Of a stretch of DNA of 8,286 bases, positions 1 to 6,312 are shown in pieces. A program made the position numbers and the translations under genes. Source of the DNA: Nitrososphaeraceae archaeon (GTDB lineage Archaea; Thermoproteota; Nitrososphaeria; Nitrososphaerales; Nitrososphaeraceae); the NCBI GenBank assembly GCA_025936955.1, contig JAICSL010000057.1, positions 1 to 8,286 of the forward strand, given 5' to 3'. The notes under the pieces are model-generated. The model saw nothing but the letters and a program-made list of their open reading frames with translations, was not told where the DNA came from and made no database searches. Position 1 is the stretch's first letter. The number at the start of each line of letters is the position of its first letter.

Positions 1-406
1 GAGGATGAAGCATCAAATAGAAAACAAATCATTGCGCTATATAATTTGCTATTTTTTTCGTGCAATTAGAAATACAAGTAGGCGAATAAGTATCTAATAA
101 TATCCATTCAATAGTATCATGATTTAACCTATCTATTTTCAAAAACAAATTTTCTTGTTACTAAAATTGAATTTAAAATATGATATAGAGATCTTATCCA
201 CTCTATAAAAATTTTATAAACGTAACACAATATAAAGTGGGATATAAATTCCCGTTTTACATCTATCATTAGGTTAAAGGCGAAAGCAGTGTTTACATTT
301 AAAGTGGTCAAATTATGAGTATTTCATTTAATTGGACAATGATTATAGTATTTATTTTTGACTATTTCATATAATCATAAATACCTGTTCCAAGTGTTAT
401 TATCCT
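1..406. other. AT-rich stretch without a convincing gene
   Basis: No supported gene is seen here on either strand. On the plus strand the first frame is open from the window edge to a TAG at 67-69, ending in residues LLFFSCN. This could be the tail of a gene that starts outside the window, but 22 codons are too few to judge. A minus-strand frame at 129-311 has a TTG start, no Shine-Dalgarno sequence and a low-complexity hydrophobic translation, so it was not called. The stretch is rich in A and T runs and may carry control elements for its neighbours. Confidence 0.5.
365..377 (+). promoter_or_regulatory. Possible TATA box for the small ORF at 407
   Basis: The sequence TTTCATATAAT resembles an archaeal TATA element. 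Centred near 371, it predicts a transcript start near 397, about 10 nt before the ATG at 407. Such boxes occur often by chance in DNA this AT-rich, so the call is weak. Confidence 0.25.
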
Positions 407-634
407 ATGGATTTACAGATTAAAAAAAAATTTTTTACGAACAATAACATAATTAAAGGTAACGTTATAAAAGAGCAAGAGACAATAGAAGTGAATATGT
501 CCAAGGTAACGCTTCTTCAATGTGATAATAAAAAGAGCGATTTCTATCATGATTATGATGACTACCGAGGAATATTTTCTGAACCTTTGTTGTATGGCTC
601 TACAATAGAAAGTGAAGCAACAAGCTTAATCTAA
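407..634 (+). CDS. Hypothetical small protein, 75 aa (doubtful)
   Basis: I do not recognise this ORF. The first 30 residues are Lys/Asn/Ile-rich and look like translated AT-rich DNA. The last 45, from an internal ATG at 497, look more like a real protein, with an acidic aromatic patch (DFYHDYDDYRG) and an ordinary C-terminus ending in TSLI. The true product may therefore be about 45 residues. Neither start has a good Shine-Dalgarno sequence: GTGA at 491-494 is only 2 nt from the ATG at 497. There is no signal peptide or membrane segment. In its favour are a TATA-like element upstream and inverted repeats with a T-run just after the stop. It lies about 160 nt before the tail operon in the same direction, but that operon has its own promoter. 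It could be a small real gene, a remnant or chance. Confidence 0.3.
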   Translation: MDLQIKKKFFTNNNIIKGNVIKEQETIEVNMSKVTLLQCDNKKSDFYHDYDDYRGIFSEPLLYGSTIESEATSLI

Positions 635-648
635 TGGGAGTAATGAAA

Positions 649-688
649 GATTCATGAATCGTAATTCATTTTTTATGATGCGTATCAT
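649..688 (+). terminator. Inverted-repeat cluster with T6 run, possible terminator
   Basis: Three short palindromic elements lie in 40 nt: GATTCATGAATC (649-660, perfect), TGAAT-4 nt-ATTCA (655-668) and ATGAT-GCGT-ATCAT (675-688). Six T residues at 669-674 follow the second element. A small stem followed by T6 just after the stop at 634 fits transcription termination, although archaea need only the T-run. The same bases could instead form operator half-sites upstream of the tail operon promoter. Confidence 0.35.
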
Positions 689-747
689 TGAAAGCGGTTT
701 GCAGATCAAGACTGCGATTCTCTTGGTGATTATTAGCTGAGATGACC

Positions 748-785
748 AATTTATATGAACATAGTACAAGATAAGAAGAAAGTGA
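748..785 (+). promoter_or_regulatory. Archaeal promoter and ribosome-binding site of the tail operon
   Basis: TTTATAT at 750-756 is a close match to an archaeal TATA box and is preceded by a purine-containing stretch that could serve as BRE. The usual 25-27 nt spacing puts the transcript start near 779. GTGA at 782-785 then sits 7 nt before the ATG at 793 and can pair with the archaeal 16S 3' end. The TATA-SD-ATG spacing agrees well with a short-leader mRNA and marks the spike gene as the first gene of the operon. Confidence 0.65.
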
Positions 786-792
786 CTAATTT

Positions 793-1617
793 ATGGCCAG
801 TAGCATAATAGAAGTAATAAGGAAAATAGCAGAGAACGAAGTAAGGAAAATGCATATTACAGAACTCGGTGTTGTAACTTCTGTCTTTCCTCACTCTAGC
901 GATAGTGACAAAGATAACTATGAATGCAATATAAAGTTAAAAGATAAAGATGTCGAACTAAGGAAGGTGCCTGTAACCACACAGCACATAGGGCTTGCAA
1001 ATATCCTCCATGTAGGAGATCTGGTAGCTGTTTCATTTATCAACGGTGACATCAATTCCCCAATAATAATGGGGAGACTCTACAATGATGAGGACAGGCC
1101 CCCGCAGAATAAAGAAGAAGAGATAATCTATAAACCCACATATAAGAAAAATACCCAGCTCAAGCGTCTAAATGTAGTCCTTCCAGACGAGGTAGTTGTA
1201 ATTGATATTCATGACGATAGGATAAGCATGATAGCAGGAAAATCGTCTATAACTGCAAATAGCGAAGGAGAGATAGTAGTAAGATCGGCTAAAGACAAGC
1301 AATCTAGTCAGGGGTCTGCAATTACACTTGACGATAAAGGTATTTTTGTAGATACCGATTTTGACATTCATATTCACAGCAAAGGAAACACCACCTTAGA
1401 GTGCGATGGTGATTTCTCATTAACTGCTTCTAACATAAATTTGAAAAGCTCCCAAGCAATGAAATTTGCCGCAGGAACTTCAGTTGAGATAAACGGAGGG
1501 ACCACGCTAGGAATTGGATCTAATGCTGCTATGACAATAAAATCTAATACAACAGCAAATATAGAATCTACGGCAATAATGTCCATAAAAGGTGCTATTG
1601 TCAATATTAATTCATAG
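793..1617 (+). CDS. Baseplate spike protein, gpV/VgrG (Afp8-like) family
   Basis: This is the central spike of a contractile tail, which caps the inner tube and is driven through the target envelope. Residues about 22-100 form the gpV/gp5 OB-fold: they open with GVVTSVFPHS and continue through GLANILHVGDLVAVSF to NGDINSPIIMGRLYND, the typical 'G-D-x-V-x-V-x-F-x-x-G-D-x-x-x-P-I-x-G-R' pattern. A charged linker (101-125) follows. Residues from about 126 to 274 are short alternating beta-strands with repeated S/T/N/I (SLTASNINLKSS, MTIKSNTTANIES), as expected for a triple-stranded beta-helix needle. At 274 aa it is shorter than full VgrG proteins and resembles phage gpV with an extended needle. 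An HIH motif lies at residues 193-195. There is no lysozyme domain and no PAAR or effector extension. The start is set by GTGA 7 nt upstream. It is the first gene of the operon and is followed by the gp25-type gene after 15 nt. Confidence 0.9.
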   Translation: MASSIIEVIRKIAENEVRKMHITELGVVTSVFPHSSDSDKDNYECNIKLKDKDVELRKVPVTTQHIGLANILHVGDLVAVSFINGDINSPIIMGRLYNDEDRPPQNKEEEIIYKPTYKKNTQLKRLNVVLPDEVVVIDIHDDRISMIAGKSSITANSEGEIVVRSAKDKQSSQGSAITLDDKGIFVDTDFDIHIHSKGNTTLECDGDFSLTASNINLKSSQAMKFAAGTSVEINGGTTLGIGSNAAMTIKSNTTANIESTAIMSIKGAIVNINS

Positions 1618-1632
1618 ATATTTCAATTTATT

Positions 1633-2211
1633 ATGGTGATAATGATGAGTGAAGAATCGAAAAAACTTCTTGGAACAGATCTAATGTTAAGTGAAACTCC
1701 CCTAGGCGTAGATATCTTCAAAAATTCGAACGGAGATTTTGAATTTGTAACAGAAGAGATGAATTTAGCACAAGCCGTACTTCATAGATTAAGAACTATA
1801 AAAGGAGAATTAATCGATATTGGTCATCCGGAGTACGGTTCTAAGTTGTACGACTTGGTAGGAGAGCCCAACAATTCAATGACACGAGACAGAATTAAAA
1901 TGATGGTAAGAGAGACTCTTAGTGAAGAGCCACGAATAAAAGAGATAACACGAATCGAGGTAAAGAGCCGGAAAATTGAAATGTACAGTATCAAAGAGAA
2001 TAATCAAGCTTTTGACCCGCGGACATGGGCGGAAACTGCAAAAAAAGAAATGATAAAAATTACAGAAGGCAACCAATTTCAACAGATGACAGATTTGGAT
2101 CCTAGAATGTTACTAAGTACTGTTGATATAGACATAACAATTATACCTATAGGTAGCAACCAACCATTAAATTTAGTGTTTCCATTTCATCTGGAAGGAG
2201 TTATGATGTAA
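1633..2211 (+). CDS. Baseplate wedge protein, gp25/GpW (Afp9-like) family
   Basis: gp25-type proteins sit in the inner baseplate and template the first sheath ring. The family signature is at residues about 44-80: NLAQAVLHRLRTIKGEL, then GHPEYGSKLYDLVGEP, matching the usual 'Q-x-l-x-x-R-L-x-T-x-x-G-E-x-x-x-x-P-x-Y-G-x-x-L-x-x-l-x-G'. The arginines and glutamate (HRLR...KGE) of the known EPR-like core are present in altered form. At 192 aa it is longer than the usual 110-150. The extra length is a segment at about 113-165 between the core and the last strand pair (TVDIDITIIPI...FPFHLEG). ATGs at 1642 and 1645 are alternative starts; GGTGA at 1636-1640 would favour 1645, removing 4 residues. 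The stop codon directly abuts the ATG of the next gene, so the two are probably translationally coupled. Confidence 0.88.
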   Translation: MVIMMSEESKKLLGTDLMLSETPLGVDIFKNSNGDFEFVTEEMNLAQAVLHRLRTIKGELIDIGHPEYGSKLYDLVGEPNNSMTRDRIKMMVRETLSEEPRIKEITRIEVKSRKIEMYSIKENNQAFDPRTWAETAKKEMIKITEGNQFQQMTDLDPRMLLSTVDIDITIIPIGSNQPLNLVFPFHLEGVMM

Positions 2212-3831
2212 ATGCCATATACAAAAAAACAATATCAAGAAATAGTACAGGACATTCTGGCCCAGGTCGTTCAGGGTATTGCAAAGGAGAAACAGACTTT
2301 TTCTAACCAAAAGCTCAAATATGAACTTGAATGCAGGGCAGAAAATAAACCAGTAAAGGACGTAGTCAAAATAGAGGGATTTTTTAAAGGCAACAAATAT
2401 ACATTCCAGAAGGAAAAAGATTATAGATTAAACAATAATCATGTAGAATGGTTCAGTAATGGCGAGTCTGAAAAACCAGATGATAGGTCTAATTTTACAG
2501 TGACTTATATTTTCGATGACCCTCCAGGGCTGACTGATATCAATACCGGAAGCGTTCTACGAACATTTGTTGAATCTATGAGCCGAGAAGTAGAGCTACT
2601 TTATGAAGAAATGGATCTAGTTTATCAAGCAGGTTTCATTGATACTGCAACAGGTCCTGCACTTGACCTCGTTGTTTCAATGCTTGGAATTAAAAGGAAG
2701 TCTTCTACGTATGCTAATGGTCTTGTAACGTTTTGGAAGGACAGTGATCCACCGGAGATCAATGCCGGTGAGTCCATTCTCTATGATGGAAGAGAAAGTT
2801 ACGAACTTAAGGCAGCACCAATGAAAGTCATCGAAGTTACTGCTAGCATTGATGGCGTAGCACATGTTTTTCAGCAGAGCAAAGATTACATGGTTGAGTC
2901 CAATCTAATTAGATGGCTTCCCGAAGGTACCAGACCTGAAGACAGAAAGGAATTTTCAATAGAATATGTTACTAACCAGATTATGACCGTGCCTGCTGAG
3001 ACTGTAGTTTCGACTTATGCAAAGCAATCTAAAGATATTATTTTTTTTAGAACTTTAAAAGATGGTATCTTAAGACAGAATAATGATGGTAAATGGGAAA
3101 CGACCGTCGAGATAGCAGCATTATCTCCGGGGACAGGTGGCAATGCACTGGCCGGAACCATAAAGATAATGCCAAAGCCACCCCTGGGAGTGGATAAAGT
3201 CATAAACAGATCCAATATTGGAGGAGGCACAGATGCTGAACCGGACATTTCCCTAAGAGAAAGAGCAAAGAAGGTGCTCGATGTTAAAGGAAAAGCAACT
3301 TTAGAATCTCTGAGGACAGCACTTGAGGGAATTGATGGAATACAATCTCCCCCCGTACTAATTGATATGCCAGACGGAGTACCGGGCATAGTTAAAGCCA
3401 TAATCGATGGTGGAAATGAACGGGAAATTCAAGACGTAATAGAAAATGTCAGAGCTGCCGGAATCTTAGTAGAATTTGATAGACCGAAAATTATACTGTT
3501 GGATATGGACTTAACTCTGAGTGTAACTAGGAAGTCTGCATCTGAGCAAACACTAATTTCTACTGTCGAAGCTAAAATTAAAGACTTCGTTTCTGCTTTG
3601 AAAATAGGAGATGATCTGATAGTAAATCAACTGATATCCGTATTGTTGAGGATTCCTGAAGTTTTAGATATCAACGAATTGAAGGTTAATACATATAGAG
3701 AAGGCGACAGACAAACAACTAGCAGTATAAGTAATATTAATAATGGTTCTGCCAAAGAGAACATTATAGTAAACGAAGATGAAAGACCATATGTCAGAAA
3801 TATTACAGTTAAAGTAGAGGTGGCAAGATAA
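2212..3831 (+). CDS. Baseplate wedge protein, gpJ (Afp11-like) family
   Basis: gpJ/gp6-type proteins form the ring of wedges that opens on contraction. Family features in order are: GFIDTATGPALDLVVSMLGI near residues 141-160 (the 'G-x-x-L-D-x-l-a-x-x-x-G-i-x-R' region); an interrupted beta domain (TVPAETVVST at 259-268, IAALSPGTGGNALAG at 301-315); the hallmark NIGGGTDAEPDISLRERAKK near 335-354; and the C-terminal alpha/beta domain with repeated I-x-D/E patterns. Two related beta modules are added, at about 50-100 and 202-253, sharing FQ-x-x-KDY, a W, PDDR/PEDR and a terminal F-x-x-x-Y. The second is inserted inside the gpJ fold. At 539 aa it is longer than simple phage gpJ and nearer eCIS sizes. 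It starts at the base after the previous stop, with GGAAGGAG at 2193-2200 (11 nt away). It overlaps the next gene by 1 nt. Confidence 0.9.
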   Translation: MPYTKKQYQEIVQDILAQVVQGIAKEKQTFSNQKLKYELECRAENKPVKDVVKIEGFFKGNKYTFQKEKDYRLNNNHVEWFSNGESEKPDDRSNFTVTYIFDDPPGLTDINTGSVLRTFVESMSREVELLYEEMDLVYQAGFIDTATGPALDLVVSMLGIKRKSSTYANGLVTFWKDSDPPEINAGESILYDGRESYELKAAPMKVIEVTASIDGVAHVFQQSKDYMVESNLIRWLPEGTRPEDRKEFSIEYVTNQIMTVPAETVVSTYAKQSKDIIFFRTLKDGILRQNNDGKWETTVEIAALSPGTGGNALAGTIKIMPKPPLGVDKVINRSNIGGGTDAEPDISLRERAKKVLDVKGKATLESLRTALEGIDGIQSPPVLIDMPDGVPGIVKAIIDGGNEREIQDVIENVRAAGILVEFDRPKIILLDMDLTLSVTRKSASEQTLISTVEAKIKDFVSALKIGDDLIVNQLISVLLRIPEVLDINELKVNTYREGDRQTTSSISNINNGSAKENIIVNEDERPYVRNITVKVEVAR

Positions 3832-4796
3832 TGGCTGCATCTGTAGACACGGCAGATAGAATTGTTGAAAGACTCCCTAGATTTTATAAAGCGTGGGATA
3901 AGCAGTCAATTTTTTTCAGATTCCTTAAGATTTTTGCACAGAGTTTCGATGAACAAAGAAAGGATCTATTTTCGATAATGAGATCACATTGGGTTGATAC
4001 AGCCCACGGATCTGATCTTGATTCGTTAGGTTCAATATTTAGGCTAAAAAGAAGGCCAAATGAATTAGATGATAGTTTTAGAAAACGCATAAAATTCTTT
4101 ATAGTTGAATTTACCGGTGGGGGAACGAAGGAATCGATATTAGCACAAACAGCCCTTTATTTGGATCTTCAAAATGAAAAACCAGAGATGATAGAGAATC
4201 CTCCTACGCCGCAAACCCTGGAAAAGAGGGTAAAAAGCGATGATAAATGGGTAATGCGCAGTTTGAGTATAAATGATGAAAATTTTGCCCTAACCATTGT
4301 TATAGATCAAGTTGAAGGGGATATTTTAGAGGTATTTGAGCCAACAATAATGGACCTTGATAGAAATATCTCGATAAAATATAACGGCAATATTAGATCT
4401 GGACAAAAATTATTGATAAGACAAGACTTGACTGCGGAGCTTGATGGCCAGGATGTGACAAATAAGATTTCTTCATATTCATCTTCCACCAATCGCCAGT
4501 CAACAGTCAAAATCCTCCGTAAAGGATCCAGATGGACTTTTAAAGAATCCATTTCCCCAAAGATGGGCAAATTCGACGAAGCTAACTTCGATGATCATGT
4601 ATTCGAAATGTTTGTACCCACGGTAGTTTTGCGATTTGAATGGATAGCCCTATTACTAGCAGCCTTTGAACTTAAAGTTTCCGATAGGGCTCTTATTCGA
4701 AGCGGAGTGTTAAAAGCAGATTTAGAAGAAATAGTTAATGCTATAAAGGCGTCTGGTGTAAAAGCCTTCGTTACTATAGTAAATGAAAATCAGTAA
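3831..4796 (+). CDS. Baseplate wedge protein, gpI/Afp12-like, with central beta-sandwich insert
   Basis: This is the likely partner of the gpJ-type protein in the wedge heterodimer. The helical N-terminus has the gpI pattern: ADRIVERLPRFYKAWD (about 8-23), FLKIFAQSFDEQRKDL (31-46), then DTAHGSDLDSLGSIFRLKRR (56-75) and a DDSFRKRIKFFI helix. The last 40 residues (RSGVLKADLEEIVNAIKASGVKAFVTI) resemble the usual C-terminal 'kpAGv' segment. Between them, residues about 150-245 are beta-rich with SIKYNGNIRSGQKLLIRQDL and ELDGQDVTNKI, much like the C-terminal sandwich of distal-tail (Dit) proteins. That comparison is by eye. The start is fixed by the TAATG overlap with the previous stop and a strong GAGGTGG at 3817-3823, 7 nt before the ATG. 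The family call is fairly sure; the insert assignment is less so. Confidence 0.8.
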   Translation: MAASVDTADRIVERLPRFYKAWDKQSIFFRFLKIFAQSFDEQRKDLFSIMRSHWVDTAHGSDLDSLGSIFRLKRRPNELDDSFRKRIKFFIVEFTGGGTKESILAQTALYLDLQNEKPEMIENPPTPQTLEKRVKSDDKWVMRSLSINDENFALTIVIDQVEGDILEVFEPTIMDLDRNISIKYNGNIRSGQKLLIRQDLTAELDGQDVTNKISSYSSSTNRQSTVKILRKGSRWTFKESISPKMGKFDEANFDDHVFEMFVPTVVLRFEWIALLLAAFELKVSDRALIRSGVLKADLEEIVNAIKASGVKAFVTIVNENQ

Positions 4797-4813
4797 TGAG
4801 AGTGAAATAAGAT

Positions 4814-5467
4814 ATGGCAACATTTAAACCGATAGTCAGAAAACCCGGCGATACTATAAAATCTGACGATTGGAATAAAATTCAGGAAGGTCTTCTTTTA
4901 GAGATCAAGGCTTTAGAAGATAGATTAAGAATATTAAAAGATTATATTGATAATATGGGCGAGAGAGTCACCTTAGCTGGACTAGATAGTAGTACTGGGA
5001 GAGCATTTAATCTAAACGAAATAGTTCCTGGTGAGACAAAAAGCTACGGGGCAAAAAACATGGGATTAATAACTAAGCAATGGGTTCCAGCAGTCAAAGG
5101 AGTCGGAGATATTTGTTATTTTGGCCTCACAGATAATTTTGAAATCCTTTATTATTGGTCAGGGGCTGAGAACGGGAATAAGAACACTTTGGATATTACA
5201 TTAGAATACGTAGATGGAACCTCAGATAAAATAGGGGATAAATTGTTTATCAACGATAGAGCTAAACTTAGTAGCAGCAAGCCTGAAAATCCATATAAAC
5301 AATTTTTGTTCTCTGATAGCGGTATTTGGTACAAGTATCTTATCAAAAATAAACATCCAGAAAAGGAAGTTCGATATATAAAATTTAGAAACATAGCTGC
5401 TGATTGTATGCCTAGGATAGCAAACGTGTTACATTTGAAATCAAAGATAAAACCACTTGTGTATTAA
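4814..5467 (+). CDS. Probable tail fibre or receptor-binding protein with N-terminal anchor
   Basis: The N-terminus has the short motif KPGDTIKSDDWNKIQ (residues 10-24). A similar 'P-G-D-x-I-x-x-x-D-W-N' is, to my knowledge, common at the N-terminus of tail-fibre and baseplate-attached proteins in injection systems. A helix with heptad spacing (GLLLEIKALEDRLRILKDYI, 26-45) should form a trimeric coiled coil. From about 55 the protein is beta-rich with many aromatics (WVPAVKG, YFGLTDNFEILYYWSG, SDSGIWYKYL), suggesting a sandwich that binds a ligand, perhaps a glycan. It has 217 residues, no signal peptide and no membrane segment. GTGA at 4802-4805 lies 8 nt before the ATG, and the gap to the previous gene is 17 nt. 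Its place after the gpI-like gene is that of Afp13, the fibre. Its role is inferred from motif and position; no receptor is known. Confidence 0.55.
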   Translation: MATFKPIVRKPGDTIKSDDWNKIQEGLLLEIKALEDRLRILKDYIDNMGERVTLAGLDSSTGRAFNLNEIVPGETKSYGAKNMGLITKQWVPAVKGVGDICYFGLTDNFEILYYWSGAENGNKNTLDITLEYVDGTSDKIGDKLFINDRAKLSSSKPENPYKQFLFSDSGIWYKYLIKNKHPEKEVRYIKFRNIAADCMPRIANVLHLKSKIKPLVY

Positions 5468-5479
5468 GTGAGTCCCTGA

Positions 5480-6235
5480 TTGTTCTTCGTAATCAGCGAA
5501 TTCGGAAATGTGCTTAAGGAAAATTTGGAGAGCTTTAACAAGAACAACATTTTATTACAGAGACCAAATTTTACAAAAACTCCTACACTTCCTTTAATAG
5601 CAATTTATTATTCTGGATTTAAATTTGAAGAATCCGGCCTGGGTGCAGGAATTGAAGATAAAAGAGAAGAGAGAAAAGAAGAATTCAGTGGAGATGGAAA
5701 ACAAAAAACATTCAAACTTCAAGAAATTCCTGTTAACCCTATTCTAAGCGTCGAGAGTCCAAAAGGGTCTATTAAATTAGATCCAGATGATTACAAAGTG
5801 GATTACTCTAAGTGGACCCTGACTTTGCGTGCTCCTATTCCTAAAGGTAAAAATAACATGATAGTAACATATGCCACAACAAAAATAGGTGGAGAAGCCA
5901 AGGGCTTAAAACTCAGAATACGATGTTGCATCGAATTATGGGCCAAGAACGAAATTGAGTGTGATTCTTGGACCTTAGAATCTATGAAGGCCATACTTCT
6001 ATCAACTGAGCGATTTATGGCGAAAGGCATATCCATTATTCCCGTAAGAGGAACCAATATCACTGAAGAAAATAGTTACAACGCTCTTAGTAATAATACA
6101 AATAACCCTATTTCAAAAGGTATGCTTAAGGACGCAGTAGGTAGAAAGATAATTTATCTTGCTGAAACGACGATCAAGGCGGAGATAAAGGTACCAAGAA
6201 TCGAAAAGATAGACATAACAGAGGGAAGAATATAG
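5480..6235 (+). CDS. Tail-terminator or minor-tail-like protein (Afp16/DUF4255-like) with inserted beta module
   Basis: Assignment is tentative. The N-terminal helix (ISEFGNVLKENLESF, 5-19) followed by a beta strand with PLIAIYYSGF (38-47), then RIRCCIELWAKNE (146-158), a helix SMKAILLSTERFMAKGI and a C-terminal strand TTIKAEIKVPRIEKIDI, recalls the small alpha/beta fold of tail-terminator and DUF4255 proteins. Residues about 66-132 are an insert: EEFSGDGKQKTFKLQ, DPDDYKVDY, TLTLRAPIPKG and MIVTYAT. This is a beta module common in phage tail proteins and related in pattern to the two copies in the gpJ-type gene. The start is TTG: an in-frame TGA at 5477-5479 rules out anything earlier, and GTGAG at 5468-5472 is 7 nt upstream. 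GTG at 5510 is an alternative that would cost 10 residues. It is the last gene of the operon, 12 nt after the fibre gene. Confidence 0.6.
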   Translation: MFFVISEFGNVLKENLESFNKNNILLQRPNFTKTPTLPLIAIYYSGFKFEESGLGAGIEDKREERKEEFSGDGKQKTFKLQEIPVNPILSVESPKGSIKLDPDDYKVDYSKWTLTLRAPIPKGKNNMIVTYATTKIGGEAKGLKLRIRCCIELWAKNEIECDSWTLESMKAILLSTERFMAKGISIIPVRGTNITEENSYNALSNNTNNPISKGMLKDAVGRKIIYLAETTIKAEIKVPRIEKIDITEGRI

Positions 6236-6280
6236 TTAGACTGCTGGACAATAAATTACAACGCGGGAAACGTATTTTAA

Positions 6281-6300
6281 TGTTAATTTTTTGTTGATTA
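6281..6300 (+). terminator. T-rich terminator of the tail operon
   Basis: TTAATTTTTTGTTG, with six T residues at 6287-6292, lies about 50 nt after the last stop of the operon. A bare T-run is enough for termination by archaeal RNA polymerase. ATTACAA (6255-6261) and TTGTAAT (6302-6308) flank it as a distant inverted repeat, which may be chance. Confidence 0.45.
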
Positions 6301-6312
6301 ATTGTAATAGAC

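Noticed and set aside
129..311. Minus-strand frame of 60 codons, hydrophobic
   Set aside because: TTG start without SD, low-complexity translation in AT-rich DNA, no promoter at the right distance.
3015..3401. Minus-strand frame of 128 codons opposite the gpJ-type gene
   Set aside because: It lies fully inside the conserved gpJ core read on the other strand; Ser/Pro-rich composition typical of antisense frames.
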